Positions 1 to 12,084 of a stretch of DNA of 64,000 nt are shown in pieces. The DNA is from Porpolomopsis calyptriformis (lineage: Eukaryota > Basidiomycota > Agaricomycetes > Agaricales > Hygrophoraceae). The notes below the pieces were generated by a model. That model worked only from the letters and a program-made list of their open reading frames with translations. It did no database searches and was not told where the DNA came from. A program made the position numbers and the translations under genes. The stretch's first letter is position 1; each line of letters starts with the position of its first letter. The stretch lies in the NCBI GenBank assembly GCA_951640195.1, contig OX621175.1:1166470-1230469 (forward strand), read 5' to 3'.

Positions 1-994
1 ATCGCACACGCTTCGGAAATGCTAGCGATCAAACTATCATATCCGTCAGTGCCGTGGGCAACTCAGTTCCCTTACGAAGCAGACTACACAGCTGGTACCT
101 GAGAATTCGAGTGGCAGGTCTTGCGGTCGCTGAAAGCGTGCGGGGTCCGCAATGTTCCGGAGCTAATTGATCACATCGAGCACAATGTTTCCACCAAATC
201 AGTTCGCGAAGCTGTTGGATTGCAAGACAATCGACATCGAACGCGCACCATTCTTATTACCCAGCCTCTTGCGCAGGGTACCCTCCGAGCTGTCGAAAAT
301 GACATAGAATTGTCGATGTTGGTGCAGGTGATGAAGGATGTCATTGATGGTACGTCTGCGGCTCTTCAAGTCACCGAGTAGACGTATGAATGAATGGCTG
401 CGCAGCTCACGAGGATGCATGGCGAAAAGCTGCGATTGCACATTGTGATATCAGCCTGGGAAACATTCAAATCCTCCAAGGCCGAGGGATCCTCGCAGAC
501 TGGGAGTTCGGGACTCCCGTATCTCAGCTTTCTACAGACCGTGCTATCAACTCCGTAAGCCTTGCCCCGTTTACTGCCCTTGCGCCAACATTGACTTTGA
601 AATATAGGGAACACTCGATACCATGCCACCGCGGCTTGCTTACCATAGGCTCAAGTCGTCATCGTCAGCGCTGGACAGGACAATATGGGACGAAGTGTGC
701 TCAATATTTCTATGCTTCATTTCTCCCCTGATCGCAAGGGATGGGATTCGAGCGGTTGACTCGGCAGGCTTGGGGTTTAAGCTTCTCGATCGTATGGGGC
801 TGCTGTGCGATGGGGACGCCTCTCTTATTCTGCAGCCTCGGTATCAATCCACTCCCACTATCGTTGCGGCCATGCGCAATGCCCCAGCCATACTATTTCC
901 GAGCCTACGGTGGCGGTCACCGCCAGGAAATGCTAATTCACTAGATTGGTGGAACACATTGCGTGGCATTCTCGATTCATTTGTTACCGGATGA
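1..994 (+). pseudogene. FunK1-like protein kinase, 3' portion (cut by window edge, probably decayed)
   Basis: Three segments join in frame as the C-terminal half of a fungal-type FunK1 kinase: up to 349, 406-554 and 608-994, with GT-AG introns 350-405 and 555-607. The catalytic loop is visible as HCDISLGNI, where HRDIS-GNI is usual, followed by the metal-binding segment as ILADWEFG and then GTLDTM. The HRD arginine is replaced by Cys. The 5' frame (IKLSYPS...) meets an in-frame TGA at 100-102, and the only GT/AG pair that would remove it gives a 23-nt intron, which is too short. I therefore read the locus as a degenerate or mispredicted kinase. FunK1 genes are multicopy in Agaricomycetes and decayed copies are common. 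The family call rests mainly on the catalytic loop and is moderately secure. Confidence 0.55.
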
Positions 995-1382
995 CATCGG
1001 ACCCGAGCCTCGCGTAGGTATATTTGTCTGTGAGTGGAAGATGATGCAGTAGGATGTCCACAAACCACCGGGGTCAACTCGTGCGTGCGTGCGTACGCCT
1101 ACTGTATGATAATCAATATTGCAGTGTACAGAACAGGCTATTCTGTGGTTATGAACCGTTGGAAGTAAAATGAATGAAAAGCAATGACAGAAATCACTGA
1201 AAAATATTCAGCCGCCTCACTGTTTATATTAAACAATTAATCAGTCAGCTACATGGTTTTTTGCGCGCAGTGTAAGGATCGTTGAGTGTCCAAAGATGCA
1301 ACTGAGCAGAGTCCGAGTCAACCCTAGGAACCATCTAAAAGATCTCAAATGTCAAAGAGTATGATAACGCTCAGTTATCCGA
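995..1382. other. Intergenic gap
   Basis: AT-rich sequence between two gene 3' ends (kinase on +, oxysterol-binding protein on -). I see no coding, RNA or repeat signal. Confidence 0.5.
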
Positions 1383-3316
1383 TCATGGTATCAAGGTAGC
1401 ACCATTACACCCTTCCATGCAATATGATGAGGATTCCTTCAGCTCGTCTTCTATTGCCTTCCGACCCTCCACGGTGAGGGTGGGTATGCCGGATTCAATA
1501 TTTTTCCCAAAATATCGTGGCACAAATCTGGGTGAGGGTGGTGAGACCATGTAGCAAGGGCGGACTTTAGAGCTATCAAACAGAGGGGATAACTCACTCG
1601 ATACCCGTCCTCTTCCTCTCCGCCGCCATGTCTCTCTGTCTCTGCTCAATAATCACCTTTTCCTTCGTCGCTTCCCCATACTCCTTCCTCATCAATCGAG
1701 TGGTCACATTCTCCCACAGTTTCCGACTCTCGTGTGGGAGCTGTTTCTCGGACGGACGAACCGTCTTGGGTATTACTCTCATCGCCGATAAATCTAGAAG
1801 TGTGGTATAATCTCCTGCGGGTGTCAATGTAACGTCCGATCGGGAACTGGAGGCGGAACAAGGAGGCGTCACTCGACGCCAGCGTACGCGGTTTCTCCAT
1901 GAGCCATCGAAGACCGCCACGATTCGTGACTTTGGGACGTCTTCGACCTTTGTCCATTCCTTATATTGCGACTCGCCCTCGGTGAAAGTATGGATGACGC
2001 CGTCCACACGGAAATGAGCCTTGCCCAGCCAAGACTTGAGAGGTGGACAATTAATTCGAATACGACAAGGGAGGGCAGAGTGTCACAAACCTCTTCCTTG
2101 TAGTCGATAATTGACCTAAATTTCACCGAATCATTCCCTCCAGTACACGTGATAATGGACGACTCTCCGACCGTCACATAGAAACTTCCCCTCAGGATTC
2201 CGTTGATAGAAGCAATTGGATGCGTGATATGGTATTGTTCCCCTTCGCCAGGGCCGGCAGTGATTCGGATAAATATTCCCTTGTTGAGAGATCCGGGACA
2301 AACGCGAAGTGTCGTGGCAGCAACTTTGGCGGATATTTGGTCGATACCCGTCAACTCGAGCGAGCGAGCGGGGCATGAAGCAAAATACGCGGATACGGGT
2401 GGATGATGAGAGATTTGTTCAGCCATAAAAACAACCCTGAGTCGCATCGCATCCTTTGGGCCATCTTCTCCAAACTCATATCCATCCGCGAGATTCAGGT
2501 TGGACATTTCGGCGTCCAGGTTCGTCTCAACGGAGGTCGCGGCTGTTGAAGGACTCTTTCCATCTTTGGAAGCAACACTTAGCAGGCTACGCATGCTCTT
2601 ATTACTCTTATCGCTCTTGATACTTGATGACTCCGAGTGCTGAATAACTGGTGTGGGTGCAGGGCTCGTGGTATAATGATGGAGGATGGGAGGCTCGCCA
2701 GGTTGTGCTGAGTAGGTGACTGGTATAACGTCCCAGTGAGAGCGAAAGTGTTCACCGAGGACTGAGTTGTAAGGTTTGCAAACTTTTCCATGCTATAGAA
2801 GTCCACACTAGGCGTCATCGCGAGAGCTACCAGTTTGAAGTCAAACTTACAACAAATTTAAGATCCTTTGTGAATGTGAATCGGAGAACGGCAAGCATAC
2901 GATCGAATGGGTCATCAGAGTCGTTAATTCTGTAAAATTTGAATCAGACGCCAGTCATTCCGGTCTACAGTAAAACGGTACTCACGCGACAAACAGGTCG
3001 GGTCTATCCAGGTAATGCCAATACTCCAAATTGGGTAGGGGTTCAAGGAGAGAGGAAGGTAAAGAAAGACGCCTAGCGTTATCATCCCCAGGCAACGTTT
3101 TTAGAGAAAAGCCGGAAACGAAGAACGACGAACGACGAACATGGCAGCGATATCCTTTACCCCAAAGCACTTCTTCACCAGCTGGATGATCACCTTGAGT
3201 TTCCCGCCTTCGCCCGCATCTCCACAGTCTGGCACGGAAATCGGCGGTCCGGGTGCGTCCTCATCGACAACAGGATCGTGGCCATCCATGGATGGGGCGA
3301 GAGTTTTCTTGCTCAT
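1383..3316 (-). CDS. Oxysterol-binding protein related protein (ORP/OSH family)
   Basis: Six exons join cleanly: 3316-3141, 3072-2986, 2929-2851, 2792-2091, 2034-1598 and 1527-1383, giving 541 residues. The family signature EQISHHPPVSA lies in exon 4. The lipid-binding motif KPYNSVLGEHF is generated across the exon 3/4 junction, and the lid/first-strand region (RLSLPSSLLEPL) across exon 1/2. There is no PH or ankyrin domain, so this is a short ORP like yeast Osh4-Osh7. Such proteins carry sterols or phosphoinositides between membranes at contact sites. A Ser/Lys-rich insert (SSSIKSDKSNKS) precedes the signature block. The exon 1 donor is weak (GTTCGT), but it restores the conserved frame. Confidence 0.9.
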
Positions 3317-4048
3317 TTTTTTTTCCAGAGGGAAAAAATAAATAAGGAGGTTTCGGTTTTATCACCAGATACTTATCGAAGTTGAGACCAGTCGGTGAAT
3401 CGAACGTGTGCGATGGCGGTGCGCACAGCCTACTACACAGTGGCGAGCCACACAGGTCTGAATCACTGAGGCTTGTTGGCCGGCTTAAGTTGGGTAACGG
3501 GAAAAAATGATGGCTGGTATCGATGAGGATATCGAGGACGCTTGATTTGATGTTTAGCGGGAGCTGGAGGTGACTCTCGCAGCACGTTGCTGGCAGCGGG
3601 AGCTTATAAATAATAAAGCGAACCGACTCAGCCAAGTCAATGCCGTCTTTTACGTTCAAATGTCAGTCAATGCGTTTGCACGGATGTCTTTTTCCAGGAA
3701 AACAATTGTGGTATCACAGTACGTGCTTCTGGTCAATCAATCAGATGGTACGCCAATCAAAAGCTGATTCCCTGGTCGACACCTGATTCTGTCTGAATCA
3801 ACGCTATAATCAGCCCTGGGTTGGGTTACATGCAAGTATCTTGCGACGGAAGTACGACTATAGCAAGGTAGACCGAGAGATACTCAACAGATGATTGTTG
3901 ATAACTACGGAATGATAAAGAGGCGGAGATGAACAATGTTGAGGACAATCGTGGACTTTGACACCAGAAGCCTAATGAAAATATGAGACCAAGATCCTTT
4001 CATGAATAATAATCAACTTACAGCCTTGAAAGGACACCCGACCTACCG
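3317..4048. other. Intergenic gap
   Basis: About 730 bp between the 5' end of the oxysterol-binding gene and the 3' end of the NLR-like gene. It should contain the oxysterol-binding gene promoter and the NLR 3' UTR. Open frames here are short and show no recognisable protein. The text just downstream of the NLR stop resembles the 3' flank of its paralogue near 17.57 kb, so the duplication extends past the coding region. Confidence 0.5.
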
Positions 4049-6847
4049 TCAGGGATTTCTACTTATCCTGACCAACTTGGCCGAGAGTATGTATCTCTGT
4101 AAAATGAATGCCGCTTTTTCACGTCGCCCGTGTGACAAATAGAGATGAAGAAGATTCGTTGTGACGGACTGAGTAGTCGGATGGTCGGGACATAGGGACT
4201 TCTTAAGGCCAGCTAGAGCCCGCTGGTACAGCGTCTCAGACTCGTCGTATCGTCCTTGTGACTGGTGAACACATGCGAGATTGTACACAAACTTAAGGGT
4301 GTCTGGGTGATTGGTGCCCAGACGTTCCTCGGAGAGAGCTACTGCCCGCTTGGAGAATCTCTCAGCCTCGTCATATTGTCCTTGTAACTGGTAAACAACT
4401 GTGAGGCCGCTCAGTGGAAAAAGCATGTTTGGGTGGGTGGCGCCGAGATGGTCCTCAGAGTTAGCTAATGCCCGCCTGAAGAGTGTCTCAGCCTCAGCAT
4501 ATCGCCCTTGGGAGTTGTATACGCCTGCAAGGTTGCTGAGTGACAAAAGTGTCTCTGGGTGGTTGGCACCCAGAGAGTTCTCTTTGCCATCTAGTGCCCG
4601 CTTGAGGTGTGGTTCAGCCTTGGCGAATTGTCCTTGTGACTGGTAAACACATGCAAGGTTATTGACTGACATAAGGGTGTCTGGGTGGTTGGGACCCAGA
4701 CGGGCCTCATAGCCAGCTAACGACCGCTCGTAGCATGCCTTTGCCTCGTCGTATCGTGTTTGTGATTGATAAACATCTCCGAGGTTGTTCACGGACGCAA
4801 GCGTGTCTAGGTGGCTGGGGCCAAGATGGACTTCTTTGCCAGCTAATGCTTGCTTGAGGAGGGTCTCAGCCTTGTCGTATCGCCCTTGTAACCGGTAAAC
4901 AAACGCAAGGTTGTTCATCGACGTAAGCATGGATGGGTGGTTGGCCCCAAGATGATTCTCTCTCCCAGTTAATGCTCGCTCGTAGAGTTTCTCAGCCTCG
5001 TTATATCGCCCTTGTGAATGGTAAACAAACGCAAGGTTATGGACCGACGTAAGCGTGAGCGGATGTTCGAACCCGAACTTTGTTTCGTATGCTTCGACAA
5101 CTTGTTTCCACAGCAGTTCAGCATCATCGTATCTTCCCCGACTCCTCAAATACGTCGCGATCCACCCATTTGCGTCAAGCAGCTCAAGGTTCGTACCATA
5201 CTCGTTACTCCACCGATTCAGGGACCGTAAATGTGGAATGAACTCTTCACATTCAGCCCACGAGACCGGTGATTCGGGATCGCTTATCTGTCGGGACGCA
5301 GCACAAACAAGCGAGATTGATGACTGAAGCCATTCTCGATACGCGTCTTCCTTCTTCGCACCCTGGTGCCGTATGAATCGGACTAAATCGTGTATCCATA
5401 GTGAAGAATCCTGGTCGGTAAATCGATATTCCACCAAAGACAATGCTTGGAGTTTCTCTACAGCCGTCCGGAATTTCACCGTTGAGCAAATCAGCGCAAC
5501 CAAGGAGCGAAAATCGGGGAAGATATGAGAATCGTGTTCAGATTGGGATGGAATATCCCCTAACAGGCGGTGTGGGTTCAACCATTCTTTTGCCCCTTTG
5601 GTGATCATTGCAACCGAGATATTTTCTGGGTCAAGGAAGGAAAGGATTTTGAGGAGATTGCTTATATCGACCGATTCCTTTTGCAGTTCACTGAACTGTT
5701 TCGTGAACGTAGTTGCCACCGATCGCTCTTGGTACTGAGTTAAATCATTCTCCCATTCGACTACCTGTCATCACCAGCAAATAACAATTAAGTACGATGA
5801 GCAATGTTTCAGTGTACATAGACTTACATCTATCTTTTCATCGCCCATATAAACGTCGTACATTTCATCAAGAGTGGTGTGCGTTTTCTTCATAAACGAT
5901 GCCGCTTGGACAACGGCAAGAGGAAGGCGACCGACGCATTCAACTAATTTCTCGGCGCGGCTTAATTGAGAAGGTATCACGGTCTGCGTATCCACACCGG
6001 CATCTTGCAAAAGAAGATTTGTCGAATCGCGTAATTCAAGAGGGTGAAGTTGGAATGTAGCCCGATTTCCTCCGATAGTCACCAGAGCTTCAGCGGCATC
6101 TTTCGTCCGCGTCGTAAAAAGAATATTGCCTCGCCCATTTCTCCGAGGAAGGTGCGTCTGAAAAAAATCCATCGTGCTCTTCTCGACGTTATCAAAGATG
6201 AGAAGCCAGTTGTCCTGGGATTCTTCTAACCACAGCCGCGCTGCAGTCAGTTTTGCCTTTTGCTCCTGCAGGTATCGATCGGGATGGCGAACGAGATCGA
6301 GAACATTCGAAAGTCCGTCGTTTAGTTTATCGACACTGGTGGCCGATATCCAGAATATATACGAGTATTGGCGTTGATTGAATGATATTTGTGCAAAATG
6401 CAGTATTAGCTGCGACTTGCCGACACCGGGCATCCCATATACGGCACAACAGTTTGGTATATCGTTCTGGGCAATGCTCAAGGCATCTTTCAACCGACCT
6501 ACTTCTTTCTCTCTCCCAATAAAGTGGACGGAGAGACGACCCATGGGGCAATCGTTGATGGATTGTGGTGGTCCTGGACCTGGTTCACGACCTAGTTGAT
6601 AAAGGAAGTCAGATGAGATATCGCGGGTAAAGGCACCGGGGATCGCTTTGGGGTAATGACAGACGAAATCATCATCGAGGTAGTCGTTGCTCGAGAAAAC
6701 TTGTTAGAGCGCTAACTCACCTTGCGGATGGACATTATAGTTGTTTTGGTTGATTTGATTGCCCCCGACCAAGTTGAGAGTGCCGTGGATCTGAGTAGGC
6801 ATAGGCGTTGCAGGTGAGGGCATTATAGGCAAAGATGGGTCAGTCAT
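4049..6847 (-). CDS. NB-ARC / kinesin-light-chain-TPR protein (NLR-like), intact
   Basis: Exons 6847-6721, 6645-5828 and 5764-4049 give 886 residues. A short N-terminal leader ending in a GGNQ...NVHP box, common in basidiomycete NLR-like proteins, precedes the NB-ARC. The NB-ARC shows P-loop GMPGVGKSQ, Walker B-like LLIFDNVE, TTRTKD and GRLPLAVV. A winged-helix-like linker follows, then nine TPRs of about 42 residues of the kinesin-light-chain type (NLAxVYxSQGRYxEAExLxxRAL). By analogy with NLRs it should be a cytosolic ATP-dependent sensor, perhaps for heterokaryon or microbe recognition; this is inference. It is a close paralogue of the gene at 17.6-20.8 kb, with exon 2 the same length (818 nt). 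The start codon lies about 20 bp from the end of a pogo transposon, so native promoter sequence has been displaced. Confidence 0.88.
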
Positions 6848-6868
6848 GGTGGATGAAGACGGAAGATA

Positions 6869-6892
6869 CAGTACAATATCTCATAATGCATA
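6869..6892 (+). repeat. Left terminal inverted repeat of the pogo element
   Basis: 24 bp, identical to the reverse complement of 9522-9545. It ends about 20 bp before the start codon of the left NLR-like gene, so it may now form part of that gene's promoter or 5' UTR. Confidence 0.92.
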
Positions 6893-7105
6893 ACCTATTA
6901 ATGCATAAATCTTATAATGCATAGCCTTTGGCTAGGAACCAACACGGGGTGCAGGAGAAATGCACATCATATGCATAATGCATAATGCATAGGCATAAGG
7001 TACAAATTATGCATTATGAGATAGGTGGACCAGCCGTCTGCGGCATGGAATAAACATAGCTTAGGCTATAAATGAAGCACATGGTGAGGCAAAACAAATT
7101 CCCCT

Positions 7106-9416
7106 ATGCCTGAACACACACGCAAGCCTCGCGAAAAACCTGCCCCATACTTGCGCAAACCTGGACCCAAGGCAAAACAGGTGCAGGATGCACCCCAAAC
7201 CTCAGTGAAACCCATAACAACCAAAATGCGAGATAACCTCACCCTTCATGACTGGATAACTGTCCTCAGTTTCATCGATAACCATCCAGCGATGAGCCAG
7301 AAGGCTATCGTTGAGCACTTTAGGTCTAAATCTGATGGTGCCCTAGTCTTCACACAATCATCCCTATCACGCAAACTCAAGAGCCGAGAAGAGCTTGATG
7401 CTCGGGTCCAGTCTAATCCAACAGCGCTCTCATCAAAACGCCCTCATGTTGTGACATGGCCTGATGTGGAAAGAGCCCTAGTCCTTTGGATGAGGTCTAT
7501 GGAAGGGAAGGGGGAGACGGTGAATGGCCCAATGCTGGTTGAAAAGAGGAAGCGGTTTGAGAAGGAGTTGAATGTGCCGAAAGAAGAATGTATGATTGCT
7601 GATGGCTGGGTAGCTTCCTTCTGTAAAACGTGAGTGCTAAAATTCACCGAGGATATTCATAGGATTGATTGAACACACAATCACAGGTATAAGATCAAGG
7701 AATACAGGCGGCATGGTGAGGCGGGGTCAGTTGATCTCGCTGCTGTTGAGGATGAGCAAAAGCGCATGAGAGAAATTCTTGCGCCATTTTCTAAAAGAAA
7801 CCAATGGAATTTTGATGAATCAGGCCTGTTCGCATTTGCACCTCCTGACCATGGCCTATTAGCAAAACAGATGAGCGGGAAGAAGAGAAGCAAATTCCGA
7901 ATCACTGTTGGCTTAGCCTGTAATGCCAATAGTAGCGAGAGGATGCCATTGATTTTTATTGGAAAATCCAAGCAGCCACGATGTTTCAAGAGGACCCCTG
8001 CTGATTATGGGTTTTATTATCGGAACAACAAGAAGGCTTGGATGACAGCAGAATTGTTTGAGGAGTGAGTGTCTGTTAGAACTTGCACTGGGAACATGCG
8101 CATTCGATGGAACAGTCAAGACCACTTGACTAAAACGCCATAGTACTGAGCTTACTCAGTACTGTTGTTCCCAGTATATATACCACATTACACGTGACTG
8201 GCTAGAATCTGCTCGACGTTCATGAGAGACGGCCTAAGCGCACTCGATCTCATGTCTCGAATATCAGATTCGTGACAGTGTCGCAATGTTTGCGTGCTTG
8301 ATAAATATCTTACTAGAAATAAACAGATGGGTTAAAGCGTTTGATTTGAAGATGCACGAGCAGAACCGCAAAGTGTGCTTAACAGTGGACAACTTCTCGG
8401 GGCATATGTTTGCCTATCAGCCCACCAATATTCAGCTCGAGTTCTTCAGCCCCAATTTAACATCGTTTATTCAACCATTGGATGCTGGGATTATTCGGTG
8501 CTTCAAAGCACATTACCGAAAGGCTTTCTGCCACCGTGCTCTTGATCTTGATGATGCTGGCAAGCGAGATATCTACAAAATTAATCTACTGGAAGCAATG
8601 CTGATGGCGAAAGAAGCCTGGCAAGCTATCAGCACTGCAACCATTGAGCATTGCTGGGACCACACCGGTATACAGCGAGCACCACTCACCCTACGAATCC
8701 CTGCAATTACTCTCCGGTCAAATACTAGGGACACCAGTGCTGCTTGGGACATCATCCGAACCTTTGCAAGCACTGATATGTCGTTACCGTGTGCTGAAGA
8801 AGCATTACAAGTATGTTTGGGGGATCAATATGTGGACGGCGAGTGGAGACCTGCCCTTGCTGCAGTAATGGCAGCAGAGGATGACATCGAGATCGCGCTT
8901 CATGCCATAGAAAAACTGGAATACGCCTCAAACCAGAATGGTACATCTACGCTTTCAAATTCCCTACCTCTTGCAATAATCCCCCAGGGTGAAGACCTGG
9001 AGAAAGACCTCATGGAATGTGTTAACGAACTGAAGAGGCGGAACCGCATTTTCGGACCCATTCCCACTCTCGAAAACTTGGTCAATCCAACTGAAGAACA
9101 AGAGATCAGTGATTCACCTTACCTATTTGAAGAAGACCAGGAGATTATTGCTCAAGTCAAGCTTGAACAAGCTATCCAATGTGGAGAGGTGATTGAGGTT
9201 GACTTGGATAACAGCAATAACGACGCGATGGACTTGATGAGTGTCGTTGAGATGATAGGTTTGTGTGAGAAGTTGGAGAAGGCAAGCCTCAACAGTGGAG
9301 CTGAGTGCTCCCTGGAGGTATCACGCACCCTGCGCCAGTTCAGAGCTCAGCTCTCGCAAATGGAATTCCGTAGTGCGAAGCAAACCACGTTGACTAGTTT
9401 GTGGGGTCGGGGATAG
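7106..9416 (+). CDS. Pogo/Tigger-like transposase (CENP-B HTH + DDE superfamily endonuclease)
   Basis: Exons 7106-7629, 7687-8064 and 8327-9416 give 663 residues. The N-terminal part carries helix-turn-helix DNA-binding segments of the psq/CENP-B type (MSQKAIVEHFRSK; later a KRKRFEKEL/DGWVASFCK block). The catalytic core shows NFDESGLF (first Asp), LTVDNFSGH (second) and QPLDAGIIRCFKAHY (third), a DDD-type triad. Residues after about 500 are acidic and of low similarity. No stop or frameshift interrupts it. The second intron is unusually long (262 nt) and contains a small perfect hairpin. The enzyme would bind the terminal repeats of its own element and move it by cut and paste into TA sites. 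Confidence 0.88.
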
Positions 9417-9521
9417 CAAACTTACGAATTTCATGTCACACTTTTGGCAGGCATCACAAACGTGACACATCTCTTATCGCATAAATCTCATAATGCATTG
9501 GTGAATGACGGGAACCAACGC

Positions 9522-9545
9522 TATGCATTATGAGATATTGTACTG
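9522..9545 (-). repeat. Right terminal inverted repeat of the pogo element
   Basis: 24 bp, the perfect inverse of 6869-6892, followed by the TA target copy at 9546-9547. Confidence 0.92.
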
Positions 9546-9805
9546 TACTTGGCACAGCCTTGAGAGGAACTATTTTATCCCACGACCATAGCTCCCGGCG
9601 TCACATCCGATCAGTTCTATTATAAAATGACATCTCTGCTGCCATAAGTCGGCTTCATGGTCATGTGGATAAACAAGCGCACCAATCCATCCAGTTCAAC
9701 CAAAAAAAAAAGATTGAAGCAGATGTCCGAGACAAACTTGTCAACCCACCAGAGCATATACCCCAAAGCCAACTCATGGCAGCCAAGTCTACACAGTTGA
9801 AGCGT

Positions 9806-10100
9806 ATTAAAACTATCTGCTTTTTAAAACCTTGTCAAAAAACGATATCAACCAAGAAAAATGAGAGGTCACAAACCCTCACCTGAATAAACTGATCCTG
9901 ACTCTTGCCAAAATCAATATCTTCCCTTGACATCCACCAGCCCATACTAAAACTATCTGCCTTTTAAAACCTTGCCACAAAAACGATATCAACCAAGAAA
10001 AATAAGATGTCACAAACCCTCACCTGAATAAATCGTTCCTGATCCCAATGACTCTTGACGAAATCGATATCTTCCCTTGGCATCCACCATTCCAAAAACC
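9806..10100 (-). repeat. Tandem direct duplication of about 145 bp over the 3' end of PIG-A
   Basis: Two adjacent copies start near 9806 and 9947. Both contain AAACGATATCAACCAAG, TCACAAACCCTCACCTGAAT and a diverged stretch ending in CATCCACCA. The right-hand copy is the end of the last PIG-A coding exon; the left-hand copy is a decayed partial duplicate just beyond the stop codon. Confidence 0.8.
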
Positions 10101-11792
10101 AAAAGAACAGACAATCAACAACCAAAATAATCGTATAAATAGGACCCGCAAACGGTCCAAGTTGCATTGTCCTGAATCAAAGAAAAAAAAATCAACCATG
10201 CATATAAAACACTCGACTTTTGCACACCAACCTCTGAATTCTCTCCCATAGGTCCCATGGCTTAGAGGTCATCACGGCCTCATACACTCTCTCCGTCCGC
10301 TCCGTGACATGCCGCCAATTATAAAACGTCTTGACGCGTTCATGAGCTCGCATCGGATCGTGTTTCCCTTCAGACACGATCCGTATCGCCTCTGACATCG
10401 CCCGAACCACATCTATCGCCACGGTTGAACAAATCGATACAAACTTATTTCTGCACCACGCAACTCACCATCTTCGTCCGGATTGGCAAAGCTGATCATA
10501 TCTTCAGGCAATATTTCAGGGACACCTCCCACGCGGGTAGAGACGACGTATAACCCTGCACAGGCAGCCTCGAGAATGGCGATACCGAACGATTCGGTCA
10601 GTGAGGTGTTCATAAAGATCGAGCCTTGGATGAGAACCTGTTTGTGAAGGTCAAAAGTTGAGGATGATCGGAATGTCGAAATACTCACCGAACGAACGTC
10701 GGAGTGAGGGACAGAACCGAGTAGTTCAATACGATCTTGAAGGAGGTGCTTTTCCCGCATTTGGAGTAATTCGATCAACTTGGGACCATCTCCGCCTTTT
10801 AGGTTCGTGAGTGTAAAGAAAGGCGGGGGGTAAATAAGAGGTAATTGACCTACGAGGAACCTGACGTTTGGGAAAGTGGCGCAGATTCTGGGTGCTGTCG
10901 CGACGAGGAGGTCTATGCCTTTGCGATAAGCGAGACGGGAGAGGACGACGATGGTGACTGGAAGAAAAAAAAAGTCAGCTGAGTCTGTGTGTGACTCGAC
11001 ATGAGGAATTCGTCACTGGTTTCTGAACAGTTGTGAGGAGGTCCGGGTTTGAATTGGTCTGCGACGATGGCGTTCGGTATGACGTACACGTTTTTTCGGA
11101 CGGATACGAGTGAGGGATCGTGTTCTGAATTTTCGAATAGTTGGCCACGGAGCACTGTATTCTCACGGCTGGGATGGATTCAAGGTGAGAATTGGAAATT
11201 GATGGAAAAGGTGTGTGATGGATACCCTGTGTGGGAGACGCAGATGACGGCGTCGACGTTTTTAAGGGTGGCTGCCAAGAGCTTGTTGGTGAGTATGCTG
11301 GCGGCGTCTTCGAAGCCGAATAGACTGTGATCGGTAAAGACGGTGCGGACGCCGAGAAGGTGGGCGTGGAGGATGGCTTCGTGGGCGAGGGAGGAGAGGC
11401 TGGCGTGGGCGTGGAGAAGGGAGATGTGTTCGCGGATGAGGATGGTGCGGAGGTAGGGGAGGAAGGTGAAGAAGTTGGGAAGGGTGGCGGAAGAGACGAG
11501 TGTTTTGAAGGGGAGATAATAGACTTTGAGAGATGGGAGGAGCCAGCGGATGCCGAGGCGATTGGGAGGGTGACTGTGTGTGATGATGATAACCTGGGTT
11601 TGGATGAGAATTGGGGATAGAAAAGAAGGAGAGAGAAATACGTTATGACCGTTGCTGATAAGTGTTGAACTGAGCATGTAAATGTGATTTTCTACACCAC
11701 CGATGTTCGGATGGAAAAAGTCTGAAATCATTCTGTGATTCGTTAGTATATTCGAGTTGTACAAAATGGAATACGAACGCGATACGAGTCAT
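9964..11792 (-). CDS. PIG-A: Phosphatidylinositol N-acetylglucosaminyltransferase catalytic subunit (GPI3)
   Basis: Eight exons join in frame (11792-11779, 11732-11226, 11168-11017, 10957-10850, 10795-10689, 10637-10469, 10412-10232, 10171-9964) for 481 residues, the usual family length. The first exon codes only MTRIA plus two bases. The N-terminus reads MISDFFHPNIGGVENH, and the GT4 EX7E motif is ESFGIAILE. The substrate-binding loop (VGGVPEILPEDM) and a C-terminal membrane segment (IYTIILVVDCLFFWFLE) are present. It transfers GlcNAc from UDP-GlcNAc to phosphatidylinositol on the cytosolic face of the ER, the first step of GPI-anchor synthesis. The last about 19 codons run past a possible GTGAGG splice donor after FIQ, so the exact C-terminus is uncertain. 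Confidence 0.93.
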
Positions 11793-12084
11793 GCTGGAAG
11801 GATTGATTTAGAAGTGCTCATCAAGCTGTTATAAGGTGCACAAGCCAAGGGTTCTCTCTTGGGCCTAAGCAATCATATAGCCAAGCTGAGTTGTTACAAC
11901 AAGTGGTCCAAAGCACCGAGTGTACAATCATTTATACAAAAGTTCATTGAAAATGCAAGCATAATCAAAAAATGCGAATGTCCGTGAAATAAAAAAAAGT
12001 TAGTAAATTTATCTCGTACAAGAACAGTCACTTGAGCGAAAGACGGAACACCGAGGAAAAGACCTGCATAACCCATAACATTCC

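Larger units (their letters stand above)
6867..9547 (+). mobile_element. Complete pogo/Tigger-type DNA transposon with TA target duplication
   Basis: The element body runs 6869-9545. It has perfect 24-bp terminal inverted repeats beginning CAGTACAATATC and is flanked by TA on both sides (6867-6868 and 9546-9547), the target duplication expected of the Tc1/mariner-pogo superfamily. Inside the left end several copies of ATAATGCATA occur in both orientations, which could be subterminal transposase sites. The one gene inside encodes a CENP-B-like transposase that appears intact. Matching TIRs, an intact TSD and an open reading frame suggest a recent insertion. It lies head to head with the NLR gene on its left. 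Confidence 0.9.

Noticed and set aside
95..117. GTACCT...GGCAG as an intron that would remove the TGA in the FunK1 fragment
   Set aside because: Only 23 nt long, below the minimum of the other introns here (about 47 nt).
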